Shown in pieces: positions 33,647 to 42,220 of a stretch of DNA of 64,000 nucleotides. Every line of letters starts with the position of its first letter. The first letter of the stretch is position 1. A model generated the notes under the pieces. The model did not search any database. It saw only the letters and a program-made list of their open reading frames with translations, and was not told the origin of the DNA. The stretch lies in NCBI RefSeq assembly GCF_050943825.1, contig NZ_JBMNPX010000011.1, forward strand, positions 31,611-95,610. Direction: 5' to 3'. The position numbers and the translations under genes were made by a program. The stretch comes from Pseudoflavonifractor sp050943825 (lineage in GTDB: Bacteria; Bacillota; Clostridia; Oscillospirales; Oscillospiraceae).

Positions 33647-35011
33647 TTACCGGCGGCGTCTGCCGTGGTAGCCGCTGCGGCTCCGGCCGCCGTAGCTCCG
33701 CCGGCCCCTGCGGCCAAAGACAGTCAGACGGAGCACCAGAACCAGGATGAGGAGCACCAGCACCAGCAGGAGAACCTTCACCCACAGCTGGCTGAAGAAC
33801 TTCTCAATCCGGTCCAGATTGTAGAGCAGCTCGGAGCGCTCCACCGTGTCCACAGCCACCAGGTCCAGGGAGCCGTACTCGCGGCCGTTATAGGTAAGGG
33901 TCACCTTGCCCAGTACCATGCCCTTTTCCACCGGGGCTTCCAGGGTGTCGTAGTAGCGCTCCACCTTCTGTTCAAAGTCCTCGGCGGATACGTCGTTGGG
34001 CAGTACGGCAGAGAGAGTGCCGTTGGGCTCGGCCACCACATGGTCCACCTCGGAGAGGGTCACAGGGATGGACAGCTGGGGTGTGCTGCTGCTCATGATG
34101 GACTGGTAAGAGAAGTTGGAGAAGCCCCACTCCAGCAGCTTCTTGCTCTCAGAGAAGTGGGTGTAGCCCTCGCTGCCGGTGGCGCCGGGGGTACGCTCGC
34201 AGCCGGTTACCACGGCGATGAGGGAGCGCTCGCCCTTGGTGGCGGAGGAGGCCAGGCAGTAGCCCGCCTCGGGGGTATAGCCGGTCTTGATGCCGGTGCA
34301 GTACTCATATGTATAGCCCTTGTACTTCCAGCTGGTGATGAGTGCGTTGGTGTCCCAGAAGGTGCGCTCCTCGCTCATGTTGGTGGCGGGCACCGTGTAG
34401 TTCATGGAGGTGACCAGCTCACGGAAGATATCGTGCTTCATGGCCTCGTTGCAGAAAAGGTAGATGTCATAGGCGGTGGTGTAGTGATTCTCATCGTGGA
34501 GGCCGTGGGGGTTCATAAAGTGGGTGTCCTCACAGCCCAGCTCGGCGGCGCGCTGATTCATCAGATCCACAAAGGCGGAGATGGAGCCGGCCACGGTCTC
34601 TGCCAGCACGTTGCACGCCTCATTGGCCGAGGGGATCAGGGCGCAGGCCAGCACATCCTTCAGCGTGAGAATTTCTCCCGCCTTCAGGTTCTGGGTGGAG
34701 GCGCCAGACATCATGCCCTCATTTACATTGGAGCTGACTGTAATCTGCTGGTCCAGAGACAGCTCACCCCGGTCAATGGCCTCGATGGTCAGCAGGCCGG
34801 TCATGACCTTGGTGATGCTGGCGGGATAGGTGCGCTCATGGGAGTTGTGTTCATAGAGAATCTCGCCGTAGGTGGTGTCCACCAGAATCGCGGACCGGGC
34901 ATTCACCACATAGTCGTCCACAGAATTGGCGGCGGCTGTGGAAAAAGGAGCAAGGACAGCGCAGATCAGCGCCAGGGTCAGAACAAGGGAAAAAACACGA
35001 TTTTTTTTCAT
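33647..35011 (-). CDS. D-alanyl-D-alanine carboxypeptidase (DacF/PBP5 type)
   Basis: The start MKKNRVF has GGGAG upstream; the product has 454 residues. A signal peptide (1-27) precedes the serine peptidase domain with SITK (Ser65, Lys68), SAN (128-130) and KTG (242-244). A beta-rich C-terminal domain follows (about 285-395), then a TM helix (about 410-430) and a very basic tail (RRGRRSYGGRSRSGYHGRRRR in pieces). It trims the terminal D-Ala of peptidoglycan stem peptides. The TM anchor plus Arg-rich tail, rather than an amphipathic helix, is slightly unusual for PBP5-like enzymes. Confidence 0.95.
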   Translation of the reverse strand: MKKNRVFSLVLTLALICAVLAPFSTAAANSVDDYVVNARSAILVDTTYGEILYEHNSHERTYPASITKVMTGLLTIEAIDRGELSLDQQITVSSNVNEGMMSGASTQNLKAGEILTLKDVLACALIPSANEACNVLAETVAGSISAFVDLMNQRAAELGCEDTHFMNPHGLHDENHYTTAYDIYLFCNEAMKHDIFRELVTSMNYTVPATNMSEERTFWDTNALITSWKYKGYTYEYCTGIKTGYTPEAGYCLASSATKGERSLIAVVTGCERTPGATGSEGYTHFSESKKLLEWGFSNFSYQSIMSSSTPQLSIPVTLSEVDHVVAEPNGTLSAVLPNDVSAEDFEQKVERYYDTLEAPVEKGMVLGKVTLTYNGREYGSLDLVAVDTVERSELLYNLDRIEKFFSQLWVKVLLLVLVLLILVLVLRLTVFGRRGRRSYGGRSRSGYHGRRRR

Positions 35012-35050
35012 AGGAAACTCCCGCACTCTATGTTATAATATATCCCATAA

Positions 35051-35112
35051 CGTCCCTTTGCCGCAAAAACGGCCGCAAGGGCCGCATCTGCGGCAAAGAA
35101 CGTAAAGGGACA
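35051..35112. repeat. Long imperfect stem-loop between divergent genes
   Basis: Arms GTCCCTTTGCCGC (35052-35064) and GCGGCAAAG (35090-35098) plus AAAGGGAC (35104-35111) can form an extended hairpin with an inner CGGCC/GGCCG stem and a one-sided bulge. The segment CTTT can pair with either right-hand copy of AAAG. It sits between the carboxypeptidase and the HhH protein genes. It has no T-run; the role is unknown. Confidence 0.5.
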
Positions 35113-35180
35113 AAATGGTTACATAATTCATTATAGCAAAGAAGGACGGGCCGCGCAACGGGAAAGGTGGTTACAATTTG

Positions 35181-35636
35181 ATGAAGATTTCCAGGCTGGA
35201 ATTTGTGCTGCTTTTGCTGACAACCGCCTGCCTTGCCTTCTTCGCCGGATGGTTTCTGGGCGGACAGTCCGACTCAGGGACGGTCCGCATTGCCGCCCAG
35301 CACAGCCCGGAGCCGTCGGTCAGCGCCAGCCTGCCGGTGTCTCAGACGCCCGTCGCAGTTTCGCACGAGCCGTCAGAGACAGGGCCTGTGGAAACTGAGG
35401 TCCAGACACCCGCTCCGTCTCCGTCTGCGCCGGAACAGTCCGGGCTGGTCAACATCAACACCGCCGGCAGCGAGGAGCTCCAGACCCTCCCCAGCATCGG
35501 GGAGAAGCGGGCGGCGGCCATCATCGCCTACCGGGAAGAGCACGGACCCTTCCGCATTGTGGAGGACATCACCAATGTCAGCGGCATCGGCGAGGGGATT
35601 TTGTCCCAGATTATTGACTATATCACCGTGGAATGA
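35181..35636 (+). CDS. ComEA-like helix-hairpin-helix protein
   Basis: The ATG at 35181 has AAAGGTGG nine bases upstream. The 151-residue product has an N-terminal membrane anchor (about 6-28), a Pro/Ser/Thr-rich linker (about 40-85) and a C-terminal double HhH domain (VNINTAGSEELQTLPSIGEKRAAAI and VEDITNVSGIGEGILSQI in pieces). This layout is that of ComEA-type DNA receptors at the cell surface, but no comEC neighbour is present, so a role in DNA uptake is only possible. Confidence 0.85.
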   Translation: MKISRLEFVLLLLTTACLAFFAGWFLGGQSDSGTVRIAAQHSPEPSVSASLPVSQTPVAVSHEPSETGPVETEVQTPAPSPSAPEQSGLVNINTAGSEELQTLPSIGEKRAAAIIAYREEHGPFRIVEDITNVSGIGEGILSQIIDYITVE

Positions 35637-35665
35637 GGGCGAAAGCCCTGTGGAGGAATAAAACA

Positions 35666-36349
35666 ATGAAAATTCTGGTTGTGGACGACGAGAAGGTGCT
35701 GGTCAAGGGCATCAAATTCAACCTGGAAAGCGAGGGCTACCAGGTGGAGACCGGCTACGATGGGGAGGAGGCCGTGGAGCTGGCCAGAAGCGGCAACTTT
35801 GACCTTATCATCCTGGACCTGATGATGCCCAAAATCGACGGCCTCCAGGCCTGCATGCGGATTCGGGAGTTCTCCAACGTGCCCATCATCATGCTCACCG
35901 CCCGCAGTGAGGATACCGACAAGATCATCGGCTTTGAGTGCGGCGCCGATGACTACATCACCAAGCCCTTCAACATCCTGGAGCTGAAGGCCCGGGTGCG
36001 GGCTCTGCTCCGCCGTGCGGGCATGGCCGCCCAGAAGGAGAAAAAAGCACGGCTCACCGCCGGACATATCGTCATCGACGCTGACGAGCGGGCTGCCTGG
36101 AAGGGGGAGACTCCTGTGGACCTGACCGCCAAGGAGTTCGACCTCATCGAGCTGCTCATGCGCAACCCGGGCCGGGTGTACAGCCGGGAGAACCTGCTCA
36201 ACGTGGTGTGGGGCTATGAGTACGCCGGGGACTACCGCACTGTGGACGTCCACGTCCGCCGCCTGCGGGAGAAGCTGGAGCTGGACCCTGCCCGGCCCGA
36301 GTACATCCTCACCAAGTGGGGCGTGGGCTACTACTTCAAGAACAGTTAA
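35666..36349 (+). CDS. OmpR-family response regulator without adjacent kinase
   Basis: The start MKILVVDDEK follows GGAGGA (35652-35657); the product has 227 residues. The receiver has DDE at 7-9, phosphoacceptor Asp51 in IILDLMMPKIDG and the TKPFNI lysine. The winged helix ends in KWGVGYYFKNS. No kinase gene lies next to it: the upstream gene is the HhH protein and a terminator follows. It resembles WalR/PhoP-type regulators in length and motifs. Confidence 0.93.
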   Translation: MKILVVDDEKVLVKGIKFNLESEGYQVETGYDGEEAVELARSGNFDLIILDLMMPKIDGLQACMRIREFSNVPIIMLTARSEDTDKIIGFECGADDYITKPFNILELKARVRALLRRAGMAAQKEKKARLTAGHIVIDADERAAWKGETPVDLTAKEFDLIELLMRNPGRVYSRENLLNVVWGYEYAGDYRTVDVHVRRLREKLELDPARPEYILTKWGVGYYFKNS

Positions 36350-36362
36350 ATTAACATACAGC

Positions 36363-36400
36363 AAGGCCGCCGGGAGGAACTTTCCTCCCGGCGGCCTTTA
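36363..36400 (+). terminator. Intrinsic terminator after the orphan regulator
   Basis: A perfect 16-bp stem (36363-36378 with 36383-36398) with loop ACTT, followed by T-rich sequence. Confidence 0.9.
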
Positions 36401-36506
36401 CTTTACAAACTGTTTGTCTCCATTTTACAAAAACTGCGGGGAAGGGCGGCGGCGGGGATGGTACAATATCTGCCGGAACAGAAAACGCAACAAAAGGAGA
36501 TTCTCC

Positions 36507-37367
36507 ATGCCATCCACCTACGCGCACAAGTATTTTGGAGACCGAATCCTCCGCCGGGACCCCCATGCCCTGAAGGGGCTGACGCCCGCCCAGCGGGAGC
36601 TGTTTTTCATCGGCCTCCACGGGCCGGACATCCTGTTTTACTACAAGGCCCTCACGGTCAACAAGGTCAACGCCGTTGGCTTCGGGCAGCACGAGAAGCC
36701 GGCCACCGACTTCTTCGGCCCTGCCGCCGCCCTGGTGCGGGCCATGCCCGCTGAGGAGCAGAACCTCAGCCAGGCCTACCTCATGGGCTTTCTCTGCCAC
36801 TTCGCCCTGGACAGCGCCTGCCACGGGTACATCGAGCAAAAGATCCACGTCAGCGGCGTTACCCACACGGAGATTGAGGGGGAGTTCGACCGCTGCCTCA
36901 TGGCCGAACAGGGGCTGGACCCGGTGCGGCAGAACCTGACCGGCCACATCCGCCCCACAGCGGAAAACAGTAGGGTCATCGCCCCCTTTTTTTCCACTGT
37001 CACGCCGAAAGAGGTGGAAAAATCCCTGCGGAGCATGATTTTTTATAACCGGCTGCTGATTGCCCCCAGCGCCTGGAAACGAAGCCTGGTGAAAGGTGTG
37101 CTCCGGCTGTCCGGCAACTACACCGAGATGCACGGCCTGCTCATCAATCCCCAGCCTGATCCCCGCTGTGCCGACAGCTGCGTCCGACTGAAAAAGCTGA
37201 TGGACCGGGCAGAGGAGCAGTGCCTGGCCCTGATGGAGGGCTATCTGCCCTGCCTGAAGGAGGAGCGTCCCCTGCCCGAAGGGCTGGACCGCACCTTCGG
37301 AGCCGGGTCCAACTGGCAGAAGATACCCGTGCTGAGTCTGGAAAAGGAGCTTGTCTATGAAGTTTAA
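36507..37367 (+). CDS. Zinc-dependent phospholipase C-like protein
   Basis: The product has 286 residues with AAAGGAGA before the ATG. It begins MPSTYAHKYFGDRIL, with further His/Asp clusters HGPDILFYY, GFLCHFALDSACHGYIEQKIH and THTEIEGEFD. This spacing is typical of the clostridial zinc-dependent phospholipase C-like family (many annotated as such without proof). There is no signal peptide, so it may act inside the cell. It overlaps the next gene by 11 bases, suggesting co-translation with the MFS transporter. Confidence 0.82.
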   Translation: MPSTYAHKYFGDRILRRDPHALKGLTPAQRELFFIGLHGPDILFYYKALTVNKVNAVGFGQHEKPATDFFGPAAALVRAMPAEEQNLSQAYLMGFLCHFALDSACHGYIEQKIHVSGVTHTEIEGEFDRCLMAEQGLDPVRQNLTGHIRPTAENSRVIAPFFSTVTPKEVEKSLRSMIFYNRLLIAPSAWKRSLVKGVLRLSGNYTEMHGLLINPQPDPRCADSCVRLKKLMDRAEEQCLALMEGYLPCLKEERPLPEGLDRTFGAGSNWQKIPVLSLEKELVYEV

Positions 37368-38625
37368 ATTACAGCCCCTGGAGCGCAGATGGGTGCTCTA
37401 CGATGTGGGCAATTCCGCCTTTACCCTGCTGGTATCCACCATCATGCCCATCTATTTCAACAGCCTGGCCGGCGCAGACGGCCTCTCCGAGGTGAGCTAC
37501 CTGGCCTACTGGGGCTACGCCACCTCCATCGCCACCCTGATCGTGGCCCTGTGCGGCCCGGTGCTGGGCACCATCTCCGACTTCCCCGGGTGGAAAAAGA
37601 AGCTCTTCTCCGGCTCCGTGCTGGTGGGCGCCCTGGGCTGCGTGGGCCTGGGCGTCATGTCCTCCTGGCTGTGGTTCCTGGTGCTCTTTGTCCTGGCCAA
37701 GTCGGCCTACTCGGTGAGCCTGGTCATCTACGACTCCATGCTCACCGACATCACTCAGCCCGAGCGGATGGACAAGGTCTCCGCCAACGGCTACGCCTGG
37801 GGCTATATCGGCAGCTGTATCCCCTTTGTTCTCTCCCTGGTGCTGGTGCTGTGCTATGAGCCTCTGGGCATGTCCGTCAACCTGGCCATGGCGCTGGCCT
37901 TCCTGCTCATCGCGGCCTGGTGGCTGCTGCTGTCCGTGCCCCTGTGGCGGTCCTATGAGCAGAAGCACTCCGTCCCCGCCCAGGGCAGCCGCTTGGGTGA
38001 GAGCTTCCGCCGTCTGGGCGGCGTGTTCTCCGAGCTGTCCCACAACCGGAAGGCCCTCTTCTTCCTCATCGCCTTCTTCTTCTACATCGACGGCGTGTAC
38101 ACCATCATCGACATGGCCACCGCCTACGGCACCGCGCTGGGCCTGGACACCACCGGCCTGCTGCTGGCCCTGCTGGTGACCCAGATTGTGGCCTTCCCCG
38201 CAGCTCTCCTCTTCGGCCGCCTCACCGAGCGGTTTTCCTCCTCCAGTCTCATCCTGGTGTGCATCGGGGCCTACTTCCTCATCACCATCTACGGCATGTG
38301 GATGAAGGAGCAGTATCAGTTCTGGGTACTGGCCGTTTGCGTGGGCATCTTCCAGGGGGCCATCCAGTCCATGTCCCGTGCCTACTTCGCCCGGCTCATC
38401 CCCCCGGAGAAGTCCGGCGAGTACTTCGGCCTGTACGACATCTGCGGCAAGGGTGCCTCCTTCCTGGGCACCATCACCGTCTCCGCCGTGAGCCAGCTCA
38501 CCGGCAGCGTAAACCTGGGCGTGGGCGCCCTGGCCTTCATGTTCGCCGTCGGCGCTGTCTTCTTTGTCCAGGCGGTGCGGCAGGAGATGCCGGACAGACC
38601 GGGAACGGCCGTTCCGGTCCACTGA
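37357..38625 (+). CDS. MFS transporter, UMF1/BtlA-like
   Basis: The ATG at 37357 follows AAAGGAG and overlaps the previous gene. The 422-residue product has twelve predicted helices. The start RRWVLYDVGNSAFTLLVSTI matches the D-x-x-NSAF signature of the UMF1 (Atg22-like) branch of the major facilitator superfamily, and RAYFARLIPPEKSGEYFGLYD is the conserved late loop. The substrate is unknown; relatives are described as amino-acid or solute exporters. Confidence 0.9.
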   Translation: MKFKLQPLERRWVLYDVGNSAFTLLVSTIMPIYFNSLAGADGLSEVSYLAYWGYATSIATLIVALCGPVLGTISDFPGWKKKLFSGSVLVGALGCVGLGVMSSWLWFLVLFVLAKSAYSVSLVIYDSMLTDITQPERMDKVSANGYAWGYIGSCIPFVLSLVLVLCYEPLGMSVNLAMALAFLLIAAWWLLLSVPLWRSYEQKHSVPAQGSRLGESFRRLGGVFSELSHNRKALFFLIAFFFYIDGVYTIIDMATAYGTALGLDTTGLLLALLVTQIVAFPAALLFGRLTERFSSSSLILVCIGAYFLITIYGMWMKEQYQFWVLAVCVGIFQGAIQSMSRAYFARLIPPEKSGEYFGLYDICGKGASFLGTITVSAVSQLTGSVNLGVGALAFMFAVGAVFFVQAVRQEMPDRPGTAVPVH

Positions 38626-38631
38626 GCGCAT

Positions 38632-38668
38632 AAAAAATCAGCAGCCCGTTACGGGCTGCTGATTTTTT
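38632..38668. terminator. Bidirectional intrinsic terminator
   Basis: A 17-bp perfect stem with a 3-nt loop, AAAAAA on the left and TTTTTT on the right, between the convergent MFS and YczE/YitT-type genes. Confidence 0.92.
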
Positions 38669-38678
38669 GTTAAAAGAT

Positions 38679-39326
38679 TTATGCGTGGGCCTCGCCGAAC
38701 AGGGCACGGGGCATGAACTCCAGACGGCGGCTGATGAGCCGGGCGATAAAGCCCACCAGCAGGGCAGCCACAATGGTACCCTCCCGCACGCCGGCCAGGA
38801 CGCCGGCAAAGACAAAGGAGAGCACCGCCGCCACCACGGTCATGGTCACGTCAAAGGCCACCTTGGTCATGCCGAACTCGGTGGCCCAGCGGAACACCAC
38901 GGAGCGCACAAAGGACTCGCCGGGCAGCATAACCACGTCGGCCAGCATCTCCATGTACACGCCCACGCCCAGCACCACACAGCCAATCAGCAGATAGAGC
39001 ACCTTCATGCCGTAGGTCTGGGGCTGGATGAAGGAGAGCAAGGCCATGCACAGGTCGATGAAGTAGCCGAACACAAAGGACACGGGAATCTGAAGGATGT
39101 GCTCGGGGCGGAAGTTCCTGCGCAGGATGATCAGCTGGAGGGCAATGAGCAGCAGGCTGAACAGAATGGTGAACTGGCCCAGAGTGAGGGGGAAATTCAG
39201 GCTGAGCACATAGGGGATGGAGGAGATGGGGGAAGTACCCAGATCCGCCTTGGTGATGAGTGCCACTCCCAGGGAGTTGACGAACAGTCCAATCAAAAAT
39301 ACCACATAGCGCTTCAGCTTTTCCAT
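38679..39326 (-). CDS. YczE/YyaS/YitT-type membrane protein, putative PadR target
   Basis: The product has 215 residues with five to six TM helices. The start region (LFVNSLGVALITKADLGTSPISSIPYVLSL) is characteristic of the YczE/YitT group: an N-terminal helix, then the GTSP loop. The function of this group is not established. It is transcribed away from a padR gene, and the shared promoter region carries a PadR-type palindrome over its predicted -35 element, so repression by that regulator is likely. Confidence 0.87.
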   Translation of the reverse strand: MEKLKRYVVFLIGLFVNSLGVALITKADLGTSPISSIPYVLSLNFPLTLGQFTILFSLLLIALQLIILRRNFRPEHILQIPVSFVFGYFIDLCMALLSFIQPQTYGMKVLYLLIGCVVLGVGVYMEMLADVVMLPGESFVRSVVFRWATEFGMTKVAFDVTMTVVAAVLSFVFAGVLAGVREGTIVAALLVGFIARLISRRLEFMPRALFGEAHA

Positions 39327-39383
39327 TTCCGAACCAAAACTCCTTCCAAAAAATCATTCCGCTCCCAGAGAGCGGAATATTGT

Positions 39384-39436
39384 TATATTTTATGGTAGCA
39401 TGAAAATTTAAACATGTCAATTATGACATGTTTAAA
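39384..39436 (-). promoter_or_regulatory. PadR operator overlapping a minus-strand promoter
   Basis: TTTAAACATGTCA (39407-39419) and its exact complement (39424-39436) form a 13-bp-arm palindrome with a 4-bp centre; it contains ATGT-N8-ACAT, the PadR recognition pattern. On the minus strand TTGACA lies within the dyad and TACCAT follows 17 bp later, so binding would block the membrane protein promoter. Confidence 0.82.
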
Positions 39437-39527
39437 AAGAGGGGGTAAGTGCGAAACGCTTTTTTGGAGGAAATAGAGCGGGAAGTGTGGTATAATACCG
39501 CCATGAGCCTTACGAGGAGGAGAGACC

Positions 39528-40079
39528 ATGGGAACCCTGCGCTATGCCATCCTGGGCCTGCTGAACCGGCGGGATATGTCGGGCTACGACCTGACAAAGG
39601 AGTTTGAGACCACACTGGCCGAGTTCTGGGGCGCCAAGCACAGCCAGATCTACCCCGAGCTGAAGGCTCTGGCCGATGAGGGCCTGATTGCCTATCAAAT
39701 TGAGATCTCCGGCACCGTGCTGGAGAAAAAGGTGTATTCCATCACCGAGCGGGGTCGGACCGCCCTCCAGACCTGGGCGGAGACCCAGCTGAAGATGAAA
39801 TCCGTGCCCAAGGACGAGTTCCGGCTCCAGCTCTACTTCTCCGACTGCATTCCGCCACAGCGGCGCATCGCCCTGCTGGAGCCTCAGCTGGAGCAGCACC
39901 GGGCCCTGTTGGACCACCTGCGGGAGAACCTGGCCGGGCTGGGACAGACGCCTCCGGAGGATGAGGCCGCCTTCAGCGACTATCTGGTGCTGCTGGGCGG
40001 CGTCATGCGGGAAGAGGGCTGCTGTGCCTGGCTGGAGCGGTGCATCGGGCTGTGCCGTGAGAGGCTGGAAAAGCAATAA
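39528..40079 (+). CDS. PadR-family transcriptional regulator
   Basis: The product has 183 residues with GAGGAG before the ATG. The winged helix (about 1-80) has LRYAILGLLNRRDMSGYDLTKEF and SQIYPELKALADEGLIAYQ; the C-terminal half is the Vir-type helical dimerisation domain (about 95-178). It should repress its divergent neighbour through the palindrome at 39407-39436 and respond to a small ligand. A TATAAT (39491-39496) lies before it, with a poor -35 element. Confidence 0.93.
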   Translation: MGTLRYAILGLLNRRDMSGYDLTKEFETTLAEFWGAKHSQIYPELKALADEGLIAYQIEISGTVLEKKVYSITERGRTALQTWAETQLKMKSVPKDEFRLQLYFSDCIPPQRRIALLEPQLEQHRALLDHLRENLAGLGQTPPEDEAAFSDYLVLLGGVMREEGCCAWLERCIGLCRERLEKQ

Positions 40080-40125
40080 AAAACGGGTGTGCTTCGCCGG
40101 AAGTCCGGCAAAGCACACCCGTTTT
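40080..40125. terminator. Bidirectional terminator between padR and the desulfurase-like gene
   Basis: Arms of about 21 bp with one mismatch (AAAACGGGTGTGCTTCGCCGG and complement), AAAA and TTTT flanks. Confidence 0.85.
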
Positions 40126-40128
40126 CTG

Positions 40129-41268
40129 TTATTCCTCCGCCAGCTCGGCCACCGCACGGACGGCGGCGTCCACCTCCTCCTCGGTGTTGTACCAGGAGAA
40201 GCTAAACCGCACCGCACCCTGCTCCGTGGTGCCCAGAGCCTGGTGCATCCGGGGCGCACAGTGGGCGCCGGGACGGGTGGCGATGTCGTAGTCCATGCTG
40301 AGAATGTCGGACACCTCGCTGGAGTCCATGTCCCCGATGTTCAGGGCCACGATGGCAGCCCGGCGGGCCTGGGTGAAGTCGCCGTACACCGTGACCCCCT
40401 TCAGACCAACCACCCCGTCGTAAAACCGCCTCATCAGGGCTTCTTCACGTCGGGCAGTGGTGTCCACACCCGTGGCCTCAATAAAGTCCAGGGCGGCGGA
40501 GAGGCCCATGATGCCGTGGCTGTTCAGGGTGCCCGCCTCCAGCCGGGTGGGGTACTCCTCCGGCTGGGTCTTGCTGTAGGACTGCACTCCCGAGCCGCCC
40601 ACCTTGAAGGGCTTGATTTCCACGCCGGGCCGGATGCACAGCCCGCCGGTGCCCTGGGGACCCATCAGTCCCTTGTGGCCGGTGAAGCAGAGAATGTCGA
40701 TGCCCATGGCCTCCATGTCGATGGGAGCCGCTCCCGCAGTCTGGGAGGCGTCCACAATGAAGAGCAGGCCGTGGGCTTTGGCAATGGCCCCCACCCGGGC
40801 AATGTCGATCATGTTGCCCGTCAGATTGGAGGCGTGGGTGCATACGATGGCCCTGGTCTCGGGGCGAATAAGGGCCTCAAAGGCGGACATGTCCGGCCTG
40901 CCCTGCCTGTCGGCGGGCACAAAGCTGAGGGATACGTTCCGCTCCGCCTCCAGATAGTACAGGGGCCGGAGGACGGAGTTGTGTTCCAGGTCGGTGGTGA
41001 TCACGTGGTCCCCAGGGGACAGAGTACCGCTGATGGCGATATTCAGCGCCTCGGTGGAATTGCAGGTAAAGACCACATGGTCCGCCCGGGGGCAGTGGAA
41101 CAGCCCGGCCAGCTTGCACCGGGTGTCATACACCGCACGGGCGGCCTGAAGAGCGCTGCCGTGGGCGCCCCGGGAGGCATTGCCCATGGTGGTCATGGCG
41201 TTCACCACTGCGTCGATGACCTGGGGCGGCTTCTGCCGGGTGGTGGCCGCGTTGTCCAGATAGATCAA
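40129..41268 (-). CDS. Cysteine desulfurase-like PLP enzyme (class V)
   Basis: The product has 379 residues from a TTG start with AGGAG upstream. Family marks are the start YLDNAATT, the HASNLTG loop, the aspartate in IVDASQTAG and the PLP lysine in TGHKGLMGP (Lys199). The active Cys loop is RPGAHCAPRMH, as in the SufS/selenocysteine-lyase branch. It releases sulfur from cysteine or selenium from selenocysteine. It is the last gene of a leftward run containing yedF, so it may feed a sulfur or selenium carrier rather than general Fe-S assembly. Confidence 0.9.
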   Translation of the reverse strand: MIYLDNAATTRQKPPQVIDAVVNAMTTMGNASRGAHGSALQAARAVYDTRCKLAGLFHCPRADHVVFTCNSTEALNIAISGTLSPGDHVITTDLEHNSVLRPLYYLEAERNVSLSFVPADRQGRPDMSAFEALIRPETRAIVCTHASNLTGNMIDIARVGAIAKAHGLLFIVDASQTAGAAPIDMEAMGIDILCFTGHKGLMGPQGTGGLCIRPGVEIKPFKVGGSGVQSYSKTQPEEYPTRLEAGTLNSHGIMGLSAALDFIEATGVDTTARREEALMRRFYDGVVGLKGVTVYGDFTQARRAAIVALNIGDMDSSEVSDILSMDYDIATRPGAHCAPRMHQALGTTEQGAVRFSFSWYNTEEEVDAAVRAVAELAEE

Positions 41269-41297
41269 GAGAACTCATCTCCTATGGTTGTTCAGCT

Positions 41298-41540
41298 TCA
41301 CACCCACAGCTCCAGCACCCGGGTCTCCTGCCAGTGCATGCCCGCGCCGGTCATGACGGTCAGCAGCTCTGCCTCAGCCTCCACAGGGGCCTTCCAGGCC
41401 AGGCCGCAGCCCGCGCTGATCTCACGGGGCACCGGAATCAGACGGCCAGGCAGGCCGTTACGGGCGCAGAACTGCTCCATGCCCATGGCATCGGTGGTGG
41501 TGGAAAAGGTGATGATAAGGGCCGGTTTCTTTTCCCGCAT
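41298..41540 (-). CDS. DUF3343 small protein
   Basis: The product has 80 residues, with GAGG upstream, eight bases after the yedF stop. It has the DUF3343 outline: a beta strand with LITFSTTTDAMGMEQ, the PVPREISAGCGLAWK segment with a conserved Cys, and a short C-terminal strand. The family often stands beside yedF and class V desulfurase genes, as here. A sulfur or selenium carrier function is suspected but not shown. Confidence 0.88.
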   Translation of the reverse strand: MREKKPALIITFSTTTDAMGMEQFCARNGLPGRLIPVPREISAGCGLAWKAPVEAEAELLTVMTGAGMHWQETRVLELWV

Positions 41541-41548
41541 GACGGACC

Positions 41549-42172
41549 TCAGGGACGGATGACCCGGCCGGCGGAGCTCATCTTCTCCACAATGTCGTAC
41601 ATGTTGGTGACGCCGCCCACCTGCAGCTTGTCGCCCAGGCCGAAGAAGTTCAGGCAGGTGCCGCAGGTGAGAATCTCCACGCCCTGGGCCTCCAGGCTCT
41701 TCAGGTCCTCCAGGGAGGCGGAGCCCTCGGTGGTCAGCTTGGCGCCACCGTTGTAGAAGAGGATGGACTTGGGCAGGGTGTCCTGCTGGGTGAGGGCGAA
41801 GATAAAGCTCTTCATCAGGGCTGCGCCTAACTCGTCGCTGCCGGTGCCCATGCAGGGGGAGGAGATGACCACCACCGTGTCGTTCCGGCCGGTGCCCGCG
41901 GGCACCAGGCAGGTCTCGCTGTCGTCCTCACCGGCTTGGGCCGCGGGGGCGCCGGTGACCTCCATCACCACGCGGAACTCCTTGTCGCCAAGCTTCTCCG
42001 ACTTGACGGCGTAGCCGTTGTTGTTGGCCAGACGGGTCAGGTTTTGAACCGCAATTTCGTTGTCCACCAGAGTCTCCACCGTGCCGGAACCCGCCAGCTC
42101 CTTAATGGCGTTCTTGGTCTTGATGACCGGGATGGGGCAGGGATCTCCCATGGCGTTTACCTGTTTCAGCAT
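41549..42172 (-). CDS. yedF: Selenium-metabolism-linked sulfurtransferase-like protein YedF
   Basis: The product has 207 residues with AGGAGG ten bases before the ATG. The N-terminal TusA-like domain has GDPCPIPV with the carrier Cys12. The C-terminal DsrE-like domain (about 100-205) has SPCMGTGSDELGAALMKSF and CGTCLNFF. YedF is usually found with selenium traits. No selenophosphate synthetase or SelA gene is in the window, so the selenium link is from family knowledge only. Confidence 0.93.
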   Translation of the reverse strand: MLKQVNAMGDPCPIPVIKTKNAIKELAGSGTVETLVDNEIAVQNLTRLANNNGYAVKSEKLGDKEFRVVMEVTGAPAAQAGEDDSETCLVPAGTGRNDTVVVISSPCMGTGSDELGAALMKSFIFALTQQDTLPKSILFYNGGAKLTTEGSASLEDLKSLEAQGVEILTCGTCLNFFGLGDKLQVGGVTNMYDIVEKMSSAGRVIRP

Positions 42173-42220
42173 ATCAATCAGTCCTCCTGTTCTGGATATG
42201 GATGGTTTAACACAAATTGC

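Noticed and set aside
40080..40128. Small conserved peptide suggested by the frame across the padR terminator
   Set aside because: The apparent similarity of both strands' translations arises from the inverted repeat of the terminator itself.
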